DNA from: Symbiodinium natans
Lineage: Eukaryota; Sar; Dinophyceae; Suessiales; Symbiodiniaceae
Length of the DNA: 64,000 nt
Assembly: GCA_905221605.1 (NCBI GenBank)
Contig: CAJNDS010002256.1
Span: 136,571-200,570 of the forward strand
Direction: 5' to 3'
The notes below the pieces were generated by a model that saw only the letters and a program-made list of their open reading frames with translations, did no database searches and was not told the DNA's origin. Positions 13,401-24,316 of this stretch are shown piece after piece; within the stretch, counting starts at the first letter, position 1; each line of letters begins with the position of its first letter. The position numbers were made by a program, and so were the translations under genes.

Positions 13401-14776
13401 CTTGCAGGCCGACGCGAACGCAACTGGAAAGGGGTGCCGGGCGCCCGGCAAACTGATGCAAAGCCTCTTCCATCTGTAGTGATGTGGGGGTGCCCGACGA
13501 TTCGTGCTACGGACAGAATGTAGAGGACCCGTATGATCTGACAATGTTTCTCTGCTACAGGACTCGAAGTTTGAGTCTGGCACGAAGGCTCAGAAGGGAG
13601 GAAAGCTGTCGAATGCATGCCGCCATGTCGCATCGTGTGCCAGTAGAAATTAAGACGAACTCACCGAGTTTCCGGCGGGATCCTGCTCCGCCCGTATCTT
13701 ATCCAAGTCCTGACAGCCCTATGGTGCAGGCAGCACGTCGAATTGGATGTCTTCGTTTACAGTGCTGCCACAAGTGCCACTGCCTCAAAGCATGCGAGAT
13801 CTTGCCCATCTCTTCTAATTGGTCGACTATGTTGAGGCTAGGTTAACTAGGTTGTTTTTGGGGGTCAGACCCGGAAGATGCAAGGTTTATGCTGAAACCA
13901 GCAAGTGGTTGCTGGCCGAGGAGATTTACGCTGAGGTCCGCAGGGCTGAGAGTGTATGGACTAGACTGATGCCGCAGATCGTGAGCAAGATGGCACACCG
14001 CCAGCAGCAACCACGATGCCCGACCATGAACGTGCGCAGGTACGGGAAGGAGGTCTCAAGCCAGACGTCGTGCTGCGTCGCTCGCTCAATCTCCGTAGGC
14101 AGTAATACATGGCAGCTCATGGACAGGATCTGCATAGATGGCAGCTCTCGCAGTACGGATGAAGTTGGCACGCCATGCAGATCCGAAGACAAAGTGCGGT
14201 AGCATGGGACAGTTTGGTCCACCTGCTGCAGCTGACCGCAGTTCTCCGGCCTCCAGCTTTTGCGGTAGGACATGTTCAGCTGTTAAACACACGTCGCGCA
14301 GACTTCCACAATTCCGTAGTTTGGGCTCCCGTGCTTTCGCGCTAAATGGCCGAGATGGTGCAAAGCTCTGGAATCTCTTGATCGCATGCCCGGGCCTTTG
14401 CGCCTCAGAGGCTGGGCGTAGCTTTGCATCGCTTTGCACTTGGTTTAGCTTCAGGGTAAGTTGGATGTTCAAAGATGTTCGTCTTTATTGCCGCAAGCTA
14501 AAGGCTACAGAGTCCACTTGTGTTAGGAACAGCCCAAGATCAGATAAGATCAGCCAAGGACACTTGCTACTTCTGCAGCTTTGGTGCCTGCGCCGCTCGG
14601 GCCTCTGCTCCACAAGACGGGCAGACGAGGTCGCAAGCAGCGCGGCATGGGACTGGCCGAGTGGATCATTCCTTCGGCTGGGCAATGACAGTGATCTGAT
14701 CTATTCCAGGCCGAGCAACAACCAGCAGATGCTAGATAGAAATCAGAAATATTGTTGAACTGCGCCCTGGTTTCAG
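10497..14776. other. mostly non-coding, one weak coding-like patch
   Basis: No exon is well supported. A patch at about 11969-12064 (frame containing RRALTLVVAQEMKSLCACC) between AG and GT-type sites could be an exon, but it is weak. A minus-strand open frame of about 200 codons at 10911-11534 shows no recognisable pattern. A CCN triplet repeat lies at 11605-11672. Confidence 0.35.
11605..11672. repeat. CCA/CCG trinucleotide microsatellite
   Basis: An interrupted run of CAC, CCG and GCC triplets about 68 bases long. It gives artificial His/Thr/Ala-rich frames on the + strand and Trp/Arg-rich frames on the - strand. Confidence 0.9.
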
Positions 14777-15089
14777 GCTCACAACGAGCGCGGGCCTGAT
14801 CATCTCGGATCTGCAGATCACTGTTCCACTTGCTCAGTGTCGAGAAGGAAATGCTTCCGACTTGGCGCGCTACACTTTGCTGTTCCACGTGCACGAATCC
14901 ACCTATCTGGAGTTGCTGCTACATGTGACTGCTGACGCAAACTCTACCTTGTTCCTGGGTCCGACATTGGATGATGGCTACGAGATCATGTTGTCCAGCG
15001 AGCAGGGTGGATCCCACATACGGAGGCTAATTGCAAACCGCGCCCATGGAAGCACTCTGGCGTATCCCGGCGTGAACGGACCGCTGTGA
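14777..15089 (+). CDS. exon, FAMeT/beta-sandwich-like domain
   Basis: After a GGTTTCAG acceptor at 14776 the + frame is open for about 103 codons to TGA at 15087-15089. It reads as a coherent domain: alternating hydrophobics (ARYTLLFHVHESTYLELLLH), then ADANSTLFLG, then DDGYEIMLSSEQGG and SHIRRLIANR. The pattern 'dA...fLgp...yEi.l....g..s.IRr' resembles the farnesoic-acid-methyltransferase-like (Methyltransf_FA) domain, which despite its name is a small extracellular beta-domain. That match is my own pattern recognition, not a search. The exon probably ends before the stop; a donor was not fixed. A CG-rich microsatellite starts 30 bases downstream. Confidence 0.55.
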
Positions 15090-15119
15090 TATTTAGTCCG
15101 TTGGCACGCAAACACAGGC

Positions 15120-15222
15120 ACATATGCACGCACGCAGCCCACCCGCACACTCGCCCGCCCGCCCACCCGCACGCACGCGCACGCGCATGCGTGCGCGCGC
15201 GCGCGCGCGCCCCCCCCCACAT
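15120..15222. repeat. CG/CA-rich microsatellite with alternating purine-pyrimidine core
   Basis: A tract of CGCA, CCGC and CG units ending in an uninterrupted GCGC run and a C9 tract (about 15190-15222). The alternating CG core has Z-DNA-forming character. A second CA/CG-rich patch lies at 15600-15800. Confidence 0.9.
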
Positions 15223-16535
15223 CGCACCCGTGGCACTGTTGCATGGATTGTCGGCAGGCATGGTGCCTCAATTGAGGTACTCGCTTGGCTTCTACCAGTA
15301 ATTAGGTTTACGGTTAGTAGGATCGAAGCCCTTACGGTGCAAGTTTGCCCCAAGTCCCGGGTGGACTTAGTTTCCCTCGTTGTGCATTGTTCTTTTGAAT
15401 TTCGGTTCGTTGGTGTTGGTAAAGGTTTAAAATGGTTTAAAGGATCCACGCAAGGGACGCGGTGACTTCGTTCCACGAGAGGTTGTCAAGACTACCGGCG
15501 ACAGGATGGAGATTCAGCTGGTATGTTTTCGTCAAAAAAAGGAGACGTGTACCCACCGCGCGGCCGCGTGCCAACTATGGCGCACGCCCACCGTGTGAAC
15601 CAACCGTGCGCGCTGCGCAGCGCGTGCACCCCCCATCCCCCACACACCCCACACACACATACACACACTATGCCCGCCCGTACTGCCCGCAGCCCACGCG
15701 CCCCACCCGCGGCCATACTCACATGACGTACCCATGCATACTTCGTGCACACCTGTCCAGCCGCGCACGCTTGCACGCTCGCATCCAAACTTGCACGCAC
15801 GCATGCACGCACACTGGCATTTTCAATAATTGCAAACGCTTGCGCGCGCCGCCTCGGCAACCGAGCCAGCCCACGTTCAAGGCCTCAGAAATTCGAAAGA
15901 CCTTTTGCGGGTGTGGCAGGCTCATCAGGTTTTAGGGGATGTGTTAGGGTGCAGGGGGGGTGCCAGGGTCCCAGCACAAGGTTTCTTCCCTGCCTCTGCA
16001 GGAGCCGCCGACAGGCGGGACCCCCGGGGCGTCACTAAAGTCAATGTGGGAGGAAGGGTTGGGAGGAGAAGGACCGGATCCTGGTCTGCTTGTTCTGGAC
16101 GCCTTTCGGCCGGAATCCGAGGCGAATTCGATTTCAGCAATTAGGCGTTTGTATCTCGCAAGCGCCTGGCTACATGGTATGTCATGGTGTCGTCGCAGCC
16201 TTCCTTCAGGCAAAGGGGGCTTTGGGCTCCACCCGGAGCCCAGGTCCTGGTGCGTCTTTCCTGGCAGTTGCTGCTAGGGGCTGGCACCCTGAGGCCCTCA
16301 CCAGGGTGCAGAAGGGTGCAAGTGGTTCATGGCAAGGTCAATGAATAAGAAATATCCTCGAGAACATGTCGGAGAGATTCTTAAGCACAAGCCGGGCTGT
16401 TTCCCGATGCTAGCTGCTGACCGTTGTCCTGAATAAGTAGGAAGGCCTGCTTCCTTCAACTTCTCGATGTCCTGATAGAGCCCGGCCTGCCCAGAAGCCT
16501 CAAGACCGTGCCCGGGCCCGGCTGTGCCGGAGTCA
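15223..16535. other. non-coding stretch with CA/CGCA repeats
   Basis: Between the two microsatellites I see no coherent coding pattern. Open frames through 15460-15940 are artefacts of CACA and GCACGC repeats. The frame at 15960-16277 is Pro/Gly-rich and unsupported. Confidence 0.4.
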
Positions 16536-16674
16536 AGGGAGGTCCCTCAAAAGAGCTCGAGTTCAAAGGATCTACAACGGCAGCGAGCCCCTTCTGGCGG
16601 CACAGCACCTGGTCTTCTTCGACGCAGCGCCGCCGCGGGCCAGCGAGCTGCGCCCAGCCCAAACTCACTTGAGG
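16536..16674 (+). CDS. possible internal exon, unknown protein
   Basis: The + frame reads RVQRIYNGSEPLLAAQHLVF and then FDAAPPRASELRPAQTHLR, which has the composition of real protein; the other frames here do not. A CAAG|G junction near 16535 and a GTGGGA donor at 16675 bound it. The 5' boundary could equally be the CGGCAG near 16583. No family recognised. Confidence 0.35.
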
Positions 16675-17458
16675 GTGGGAGCAAAACACTTTTCGACCCA
16701 CCAGAAAGCCAGCAACTTCCAAAACAAAGCACCAAACGGTGTGCAATGCCTTTACTCCTTCCACTGCAAATCTCAATGAGCATCAAGAGACAATCCGGGC
16801 ATGCAACCCGAAACCATCCTAAACCCCAACCCTGCACTCAATAAAACCCTGAACCAGCGTGGAAAACACCAACGCATTCTCTGCCGCTCCGCCCAACACT
16901 GCAACTTTACATGTTCGCAGTGGTATCTGTATTGGTGTTTATATTTGGCAAGGCAACATTCGGCGGTTTAGTGCTAAATCGACGCATGGCATCACGTGGC
17001 TATAGCACTCCTGAGCCGATAGTCGGGTAGACACCGCAGAGGCGCCTTTGGGCCACGACGACAAGTGACGGAGGCCAAAAGTGGAGCCGGGCAGGTTGCG
17101 GAGCGATTTGTCAGTTCGCAGCATGGTCAGGGTTTCGGGCTTGAGCTCGGATTCTGGATGTTGTAAGATGGGTTGTCACAGTAGCGACTCACGATGTCCT
17201 AATTACATCACAAGAGAGGCAGAGAACCTCGTGGACAGCACCAATGGTCCGAAAATGACACAGGAACCCCATGCCAAGGAGAGATGGAGCAAGGAGGCGG
17301 AAGAAGGGCCTGGCTGGCAAGAGGTTTGTCAACAATTTGTCTCCGTACCTTGAGTATCCCGCCAAAGAAGATTTAAATGGCTGTTGAGAGGCATTTGGAG
17401 CGCTTGCCCCGTGGGTCGTTCGGCGCCGGCTCTTCAAAGGCTTCTTCAGAAGTGCAGG

Positions 17459-17562
17459 GGCTGGGGGGGTGCGGGGGTGTGGGGGGTGGGGGGGGGTGGG
17501 GGGGTGGTGGGGGGGGGGTGGGGGGGGGGTGGGGTGGTGTGGGGGTGGGGGGTGGGGGTGGT

Positions 17563-17600
<38 letters not shown>
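17459..17600. repeat. G-tract with 38-base homopolymer, G-quadruplex-prone
   Basis: About 140 bases of GGGGT/GGGT units ending in an unbroken run of G from 17563 to 17600. The complementary strand gives long false poly-Pro frames. Homopolymer length in the assembly should be treated as approximate. Confidence 0.95.
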
Positions 17601-17601
<1 letters not shown>

Positions 17602-17737
17602 GGGATTGTGCAAGATAAGATCTGGTTATGTTCTGCAGCTTGCCAGACATGGATTTGGTCTGCATTTCTGCGCTCAGCCGGGGCCACTACTCACTAACAC
17701 TGTAAAGCATGCGCGACTAGCATCTTTCATTGCTTCG

Positions 17738-17797
17738 ATGGTCGATGGCTGTCGTGCCTGTTTGGAGCGGTTTGTAGTCTTGCGCGTGCGAGCTTAG
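17738..17797 (+). CDS. possible exon fragment similar to the 33.4 kb exon
   Basis: The frame ends in ACLERFVVLRVRA and then a TAG. It resembles SYLERYVVLRVQLPA encoded at about 33735-33780 in both protein and DNA (shared TGGAGCG, then TGCGCGTGC). It may be a relict or repeated copy of the same domain end. It is very short, so this is a weak call. Confidence 0.22.
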   Translation: MVDGCRACLERFVVLRVRA

Positions 17798-18372
17798 TGT
17801 TGGAAGGAGTTCAGCTAGTGTGGTGCGATATCTCGCCGCAACAACCATCCGTTGCTGTCTGCGCAGGGAGAATCATCAGCGGCCAATGCTCAAGCTGGTG
17901 CGGAGACATGTTGGCAGCGAGTGTTTTCCTGTAGTTTCCCTGTTTGCTTTGATGTGTGGAGCGAGTGCGGCTCATGTCTGAGGGATGGCGCGGTGCCTTC
18001 AGAATGCGAAGGGGAGCTACAAGACGTGCCCGTGTCTAGGCTTTGAGCGTAATTTGAGCGAAGTCTCAGGCTCCGCTGACCTTGTCCCAGTCCCTATATC
18101 CCCCTTGGGAATCATTTTTTGTATTTTTGTTGATATAAAACCCAAGAGAATATTAAACATATGCTTTTTTATTATGGTATTATGGTTCTAAGGGGAGTGT
18201 AGGTCCTCCACACAAGGTTCCCCACAGCAGCTGGCAGAGTTGGCCCTTGCCACTTGCCCTTGTGGACAACCATCTGGAAGCCATGGAAAACTTCAGCTTT
18301 ATGCAAGGCCCGGGCACAGACTGGCACTGTGGATGGAGCAGTTTTGCAGTGTTTGATGTGAGATCGGTCCAG

Positions 18373-18432
18373 GTGGCGTGTACCAACTCTGCTACGCACC
18401 CAATGCCAGCAACGACTGCGTTTGCAGCGCTG
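18373..18432 (+). CDS. possible 60-bp exon, Cys-rich
   Basis: Between a GGTCCAG acceptor and a GCTG|GTGTGT donor the + frame reads GVYQLCYAPNASNDCVCSA. The spacing of Tyr, Cys and Asn-X-Ser suggests an extracellular Cys-rich repeat, a pattern I associate with large dinoflagellate surface proteins. Other frames here also stay open, so confidence is low. Confidence 0.3.
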
Positions 18433-21300
18433 GTGTGTGTCACTTTGCCATGGATTGGGCGCATTCAGTACTCAATACTCGTTTCTCCTGATGCCGAAAC
18501 TGGAAAAGGCAAAACACTGAGGACGAAAAGGGGCGGGCTTTGTGTTAGTCTAGGCGCACCCCTTGCCATACTGTAGCTTCTCCAGAATACAAAGACAACG
18601 ACCCCCTCACCCTCACTGAGCGCTGCAAGGAATGCAGGAAGGTAGATGACAGAAACCATGAGGTCTTTTATGTTGCCCGGAAATCTCCGAACCTCTCAGA
18701 TATAGCGCACGCTACGATGGACGGGTGGCATGGGATCCATGACGCAGGCGTCCATCACGTAGCTGGGGAACGTGAAGCGAATCTCTCCGCTTCATGTGCT
18801 CTACTAAGCGGTTACTCCGGGAAACGAGGACTAGCAAGGACTAGGGTCGACAGAAGGCAACGTCGTTAGGATCTTTCTCGCGAACGAGCAACAAGAAACT
18901 CAAACAAGTCCTGCCATGTCGTTTTGTCCTGACCACGGTGTCCAGCATAGGAAAAGCCAGAAAAAAGCCCCGACATGCTTGCCTGTGACAGTGGCATGCA
19001 ATGGCGTGCATAAGGCGACAGATGCCACGAGGTGAGACGTGCGTTGTTTTGGATCCAAGGTGCTTGCAGTCTGTCTGGCCAGCCATGCACTCCCTCTGCG
19101 CTCACCGCTTTCGGATCCTGTAATCCTTTTTCGAGCGGCAGCAGGAGCTCCAGCAGTAGCTGGGCTGGTATGCTTTGGCAACCACCGATTTAGAGCGTTT
19201 GATTTGTTTTGATCCCCGAACTCAGGCAACATCTTGTTTGTAGACGTCCTGGTGCGAGGAATTGCTGGCCCTTGCAACTCCACAGGCGTGTCCAGTGCTA
19301 ACTGAATCTTGCGTGGCTGCGCTGTCCCGAGTTATAAGAACATCTCCATATCCAAGATTCCGCAGGTCTGCCTCAGCGATGTTAACTGTTGGGGTAGAGC
19401 ACGGGTCCCTGAGGCTGCCTGCCGTTGCAGCGCTGGGACTGTTTCTTCCGGCCCGGCGCAGGTGGCTTGTCGGGCCAGGAAGGTGCGATGCGGTGAGCTT
19501 GGAGAACTTTCGGGGGGGGTGGAATGTGAGGCACGGGCCGCTGCCTGCTCGACTTCACGGAGTCCACAGGCCGCGAGGGCTGGGCACTGACTGCCGGAGT
19601 GCTGAGCCTCGTGACCTGGCATTCGGGGGATGCGCCCTAAACCCTTACTAAACCCTAAAGCCTGAGCCCACACCCTGTCGACGACCAAGGCGACCTGGAC
19701 AGCTTCCTTCGAAGTGGATGCCTTGCTCACCAGCGGTGCGCTTCTCGAGGATTTCCCTCGGCAGTGCGCCGCTGGCATCAGAGTCGGATCCCATGATTCA
19801 CGTACAGAGGTAGGTACACTCGACTTGGACTTGTCTTCAATAATGCTCACCGGCTTTTGTATGAGAGACTTTGCAGATTCTGGGCCACAGTGTCGTGACA
19901 CGTTGGTGGCCTGCAAATTCAGGTGTGGCACGGCAGAAGCTGCATCAACTGCCTTTCAGTCAAGAAGCTTGACAGAGAAAGTTATGATCCAAAATAGTTG
20001 TCCACGGGCATGTGGTACACAACTGCAGCTATGCGGGGCGCTAAGCACAAGAAGTGATGAACTTTGCTGTTCTGCGGAAATCCTTTCAGGCGAGCCTCTG
20101 GAGCTTCCGTCCGCCTTTCCCGCAGCCGAGCTGCCCGCCGTGCGCAGTGATGTGGCTCAGATGGACGAACTGCACCTGGAGATTTGGGGAATTTTGGGCA
20201 TCTGTGTGACTTGACTTGTGGCCGAGAACAGGTGGACGCACCTTTCACAGTGGCATTGTGCTACTGTGGCTCTGCCCCTTGGTGGATGGTGTTGCGGTTC
20301 AAGAAACACAACGTATACCTGTGGAGCGCGCTTCTCACGAGGGTTCAGGTCTAGGACGTGCCACATCTGACCTTGAGAGCCCATATCAATCTTGAGTAAA
20401 GATTGATGATGGTTGCTGTGGGTAAAGGGTCCTTCACTTTGTTTCCGTTATCACCACAATCCCCTCCTTCTGTTGCGAAACAAGGTGGGGTCTTGCTCTC
20501 GCAGAGAGGATTTCCTGCAAGCTTTCGGGCGCTTGTACTTGTTCCTCGACCGCAGGTAGTCGATCATTGTTAGACTTTACGACGACTTCAGCAACAATAT
20601 CTTGGCGGAAGTTTTGCCTCGTTTGCTAGCCCGTACCCTTTTTTTGCCACATTGCTGCGCCACATGGATGAGTGATGGGGCTTCCATTGCGCAGGTGGGT
20701 CGTGCACTTCTGCGACCGTGATGATTCGACTTGTGCCTTTTCAGGATTGAGCTTTGCCCCTTTGTTCACACCTTGCCGTATTCCTGATGATTTAGCAGCA
20801 ATGGACATCAAGGTGATACCTCCTACCTGCGCGTGGTGCCGCAGCAGCAGTTCGTGACAAAGACGCCAGGTGGCAAGTAAGCCTGCGCAATCTCACGACT
20901 GCTCTTTCTCTCCTCGCACGCACCTCCCTCAAACGGACAAACGGCACCACGGTAGAACACAGCAGAACTTCCTGGAAACCTGGGACAAAGCTTCAAGGAT
21001 CCTGTGCCCTCCTGGGGGAGCCTGCCTCAGTGGCACGTCCAACCGAATCAAGTTCGTGGAGGCGGGGGAGAAGTCATGGACAAAAGGGATCATCTGGGGG
21101 CATCAGATGGGGGTGTACGAAATCAGGGGTACCTCAGTGGGGTCCTTAGTTTAAGGGGAACCTGCTATTTGGTGATCTGTGTGGGTTTCCGGATTCGGAA
21201 CGGCTCGACTCCTCCCTTGTGTCGAGGTCGGAGACACTGAGCCCCGACCCACGTGGCGCAGAGACAACCTTTGCCAGCAGCAGTTGTGCCTGGTCCCATA

Positions 21301-21430
21301 CCAAAAAAAATATATATATAATTATATTTATATTATTTTTTTTAAAATATTAATAGAAATAAGAATTTAAATATGTATGAATATATATATATATATATAC
21401 ATACATATATATATATAATATACATAATCT
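21301..21430. repeat. AT-rich low-complexity block
   Basis: An A-run followed by TATA, ATATTTAT and ATACAT units, about 130 bases, in sharp contrast to the GC-rich surroundings. Similar blocks recur at 34367-34460, 35083-35174 and 61586-61690. Confidence 0.9.
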
Positions 21431-21582
21431 AGAGAGCAGCGCCAGAAGAGGCAGAACCTTTGCATGGGCCACAGGGATATCCGCAATGAGGCTGGAGCCG
21501 CCTTCCGTCGCATGGCCTTCTTCAGGGGACAGCCTCTCGCTGGATGGTGGCTTCCGGGTTGACTACAAAGACGCTCTTCCGC

Positions 21583-21667
21583 AGGGTTTAGGGTTTAGGG
21601 TTTAGGGTTTAGGGTTAAGGGTTAAGGGTTTAGGGTTAAGTTAAGGGTTTAGGGTTTAGGGTTTAGA
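21583..21667 (+). repeat. interstitial telomere-like repeat (TTTAGGG)n
   Basis: About 85 bases made of TTTAGGG units with interspersed TTAAGGG variants. TTTAGGG is the telomere unit of plants and dinoflagellates. Single degenerate units also occur around 38260-38340 and 39630-39720, and as CCCTAAA near 19625-19655. Confidence 0.85.
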
Positions 21668-23110
21668 GGGCATGCATTGCCAGGGTCGAATTCCGCATTT
21701 CAGCATCCGAAGGGATGACCGGCAGTGGAGCTGGACAGGTTTGACGCATTTGTCTTGTTTGACACGCCTTCGTCTTTCTGTAGACTTCAAGTTGAAGCCT
21801 GCAGGACAGAACCTTGTCTCGTTGCCGCGCGATCTGTCAGGTATGGTCAGACTTTCGGGTGAAGCTCATTGCGCCGCCTCAGACGACCTTTGCTGTGTGC
21901 TACTGTGGCCAAGCTGCACCACCAGAAGCTTGAAAAGTCATGTTCTTAGCATTTGGGGCCCGAGTTCTTTCCCTTCGGCTATGCCCAGAAATTGCTAACC
22001 GAAAAGGCAACCGGGACTGCGAGTCTGCAGAGAGCTGGTTACAGGTTGCCACCGTGCACCGTGGCCGCATTAAGAATGCCAGGGCCGGAAGGGCTTAGCC
22101 CGCAGGATTTCTGTGTGACGAACCCAGAGCGTAGTCCCATGGCTGATGTGGCGATCGGTATGCAGCCCGCTTGTGGCCCTCTGGCCATGAAAAATCAGGC
22201 AAACTGTCCTGGCCTACGCCCTCGCCGCAAGAACGACCCCGGGCTGCAACATGCTACAACAATGGTGTCTTGCCGAGCTTTGAAATTTTACGTTCCAAGA
22301 TCGACCATCTCAGGCTTGGGGTGTCGCCCTTTTCTGCGCCGACAGAAACCATTCGGTACATCAACAAGCCAGGCAGGATCGCGCCACACCGTGTGATAGA
22401 ACCGGCCGACCCCTTGTTGCGGTGCAGTCGCCGCACACTCTCTTGAGAGGCAGCTTCACACTCTTCAGTGGCATCAAGTCTGGCTCCACCCCTCTAAGCT
22501 TCGATGGGAATCGCTTCCAGGGCCCCTGCCTGAGCTTGAGGTCCTTTGATGCCTCAGAAATGGGCCCCAAAAGTATCAAAGGAACTAAGACACCACACTC
22601 GCCAAATATTCAGTCGCCAAAGGCCGTAGCGAGAGCTCAAATGACCTGCCTGCCATCACGCACAGCGACAAATCCGACTGCAGACCTGCAGCAGCCGAGG
22701 TGATGCCCTATTGAAGCAACTTGACAGCATTGGCCCGCATTAGTTAGTCTTCTGCGAGTTGTGCATTGTACAGTCTGGTGCAGGTAGTCCAGAACGTGAC
22801 ATGGCGGTTTGGTTGTTGTGTGAGATCGCGAGGCTTCTTTCCTTGGACAACGAGGCCGACCCTTGATGGATGCAAGCTGACGTGAGATGCATGATGGCAC
22901 ATGTATATGCTCATGACATTGGCAGAAAGGCGTTGATGATGGTGACTGGCCATCCTCGATAAGATGTTAAGCCCAAAGCTGCTGAATCTTGCTCTGGAGC
23001 ACAGGTTGGCTCAACAGGAATGACCTTGGCGGACCGCTACGGTGTGAGGACTGTGGCGGCGGTTGAGTTCTAGGTTGGTGCTTTCACCCTTTTTTGTGGC
23101 GTGTTTTTGG

Positions 23111-23147
23111 CCTTTCGGTCCTTTCGGTCCTTTCGGTCCTTTCGGTT
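23111..23147. repeat. 10-bp tandem repeat, four copies
   Basis: CCTTTCGGT/CCTTTCGGTT units repeated four times. A comparable short array of CCCCAAAGG units lies at 24714-24740. Confidence 0.85.
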
Positions 23148-23323
23148 CTCGCTTCAGGGCTGAAAGCGCCCCAGTTCACTGGTGGATGCCATGAGTTCGG
23201 AGGTGAGGATCTGCTCAAAGGCCTCTTGGGGGCATTGCAAATCATGCTAAGGCTTTGCTTGACTTCTTTCACTTGATTGATGGATTGACTGATCCGATGA
23301 TGGGGTGCCTGGCCATGTGAGTG

Positions 23324-24316
23324 ATGCTGAGGGCCAAAGCAGTCCCATCGGGATGCCAGGCCCTGGACTGGCCTCTTAGCGCCCACTTGGATTGTGGGCA
23401 GCATCACAGGAACGTGAGGAGACGCGTGGAGATAACATCGCGTTCTGACCACCATGCAGACACCCTGCGAAGTGAAGTGCATTTTTTCCTTGGATTCGGG
23501 CAAAGTGAAATGCCCCCGGTCGGGCGGCGTCCCTTCCGAGCCCTCGGAGAGTTCCTGGTCACCTCCCGGTGTGCTCTGTCCAGAAGCCACCTGCGACCTG
23601 AACCTGCGCACTGTCACAGCCTGAAAGGCTTTCGCGTTCCCGCGTTCGCGTTGCATGGGGGGGCATCTTCTTGGGATCTGAATGTCAATGGTCACGGTGT
23701 GGCTTGGGAGGCTTTGCACAAAGGTCTGCGTACCACCGTGTTGGCGCGACTCCAAGCGAAGTGCGGGAGCAGGCTGGATATTGCAAACGCTGGGTTCGCG
23801 GGCCTTCCGGCAGTGAGGTACGACTGTCGTGCTGCTTGGGCGCAGTACATTGCCCCCGCCATTGTCTCCCGGATCTTTGCAGTCGCACCACAGGTAGTCC
23901 TCTCGCCTAGAACCGAAGCCTTGACCGCCTTGTGCAAGCCTGAGAGTCGAAATCCAAAATGGCACGGAGCGCTTATGCGGGAGATTTGGTGCGACTGGTG
24001 GCTCTCACTCCAAAAAGACCTCCCAAAAAGGAACCAAGTCTTAAGCTCTTACAGAGGAAGGCGGAGATGTTTTGTTTTGGTCCAGTCCTTTGCCGGAAAC
24101 GTGCTGCGTGCACTTTGTTGTGCGGGAGGACCAAAGGCCAAGCTGAGCTTCAAAATGCGTTGGATGGTGAGTGTGGCTTTCAAGAATTTTCCTCTACGTT
24201 GGTGGACGCCCGTCTCAAAAAGACACAGGACTCGTTGTAGAGTGGCCACGTCATGCAGAGGTGCAATTAGCGTGGAGTGGAAAGGGGTCCAAGGAGCTAG
24301 ATTGGAAACTGTTTAG
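23324..24316 (+). CDS. 331-codon orphan open frame, doubtful
   Basis: An ATG-started frame of about 330 codons closes with TAG at 24314-24316. No signal peptide, membrane segment or known motif is visible; composition is rich in Arg, Cys, Trp and Ala. An antisense frame of 293 codons (23965 down to 23084) covers much of the same DNA and is equally unrecognisable, so the sequence is simply poor in stop codons here. A frame this long is uncommon by chance but not impossible in 64 kb read in six frames. I would not assign a function. Confidence 0.22.
   Translation: MLRAKAVPSGCQALDWPLSAHLDCGQHHRNVRRRVEITSRSDHHADTLRSEVHFFLGFGQSEMPPVGRRPFRALGEFLVTSRCALSRSHLRPEPAHCHSLKGFRVPAFALHGGASSWDLNVNGHGVAWEALHKGLRTTVLARLQAKCGSRLDIANAGFAGLPAVRYDCRAAWAQYIAPAIVSRIFAVAPQVVLSPRTEALTALCKPESRNPKWHGALMREIWCDWWLSLQKDLPKRNQVLSSYRGRRRCFVLVQSFAGNVLRALCCAGGPKAKLSFKMRWMVSVAFKNFPLRWWTPVSKRHRTRCRVATSCRGAISVEWKGVQGARLETV

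Larger units (their letters stand above)
18433..23323. other. non-coding stretch with AT-rich and telomere-like blocks
   Basis: I found no supported exon. Several 100-200 codon frames overlap on opposite strands around 19.3-20.3 kb without recognisable motifs. The notable contents are an AT-rich block at 21301-21430 and a TTTAGGG repeat block at 21583-21667, listed separately. Confidence 0.4.

Noticed and set aside
17189-17697. Poly-proline and poly-glycine proteins
   Set aside because: Translation of the G-tract; no flanking domain.
19332-20214. Overlapping 166-199 codon frames on both strands
   Set aside because: No recognisable motif in either, and they overlap each other; treated as chance openness.
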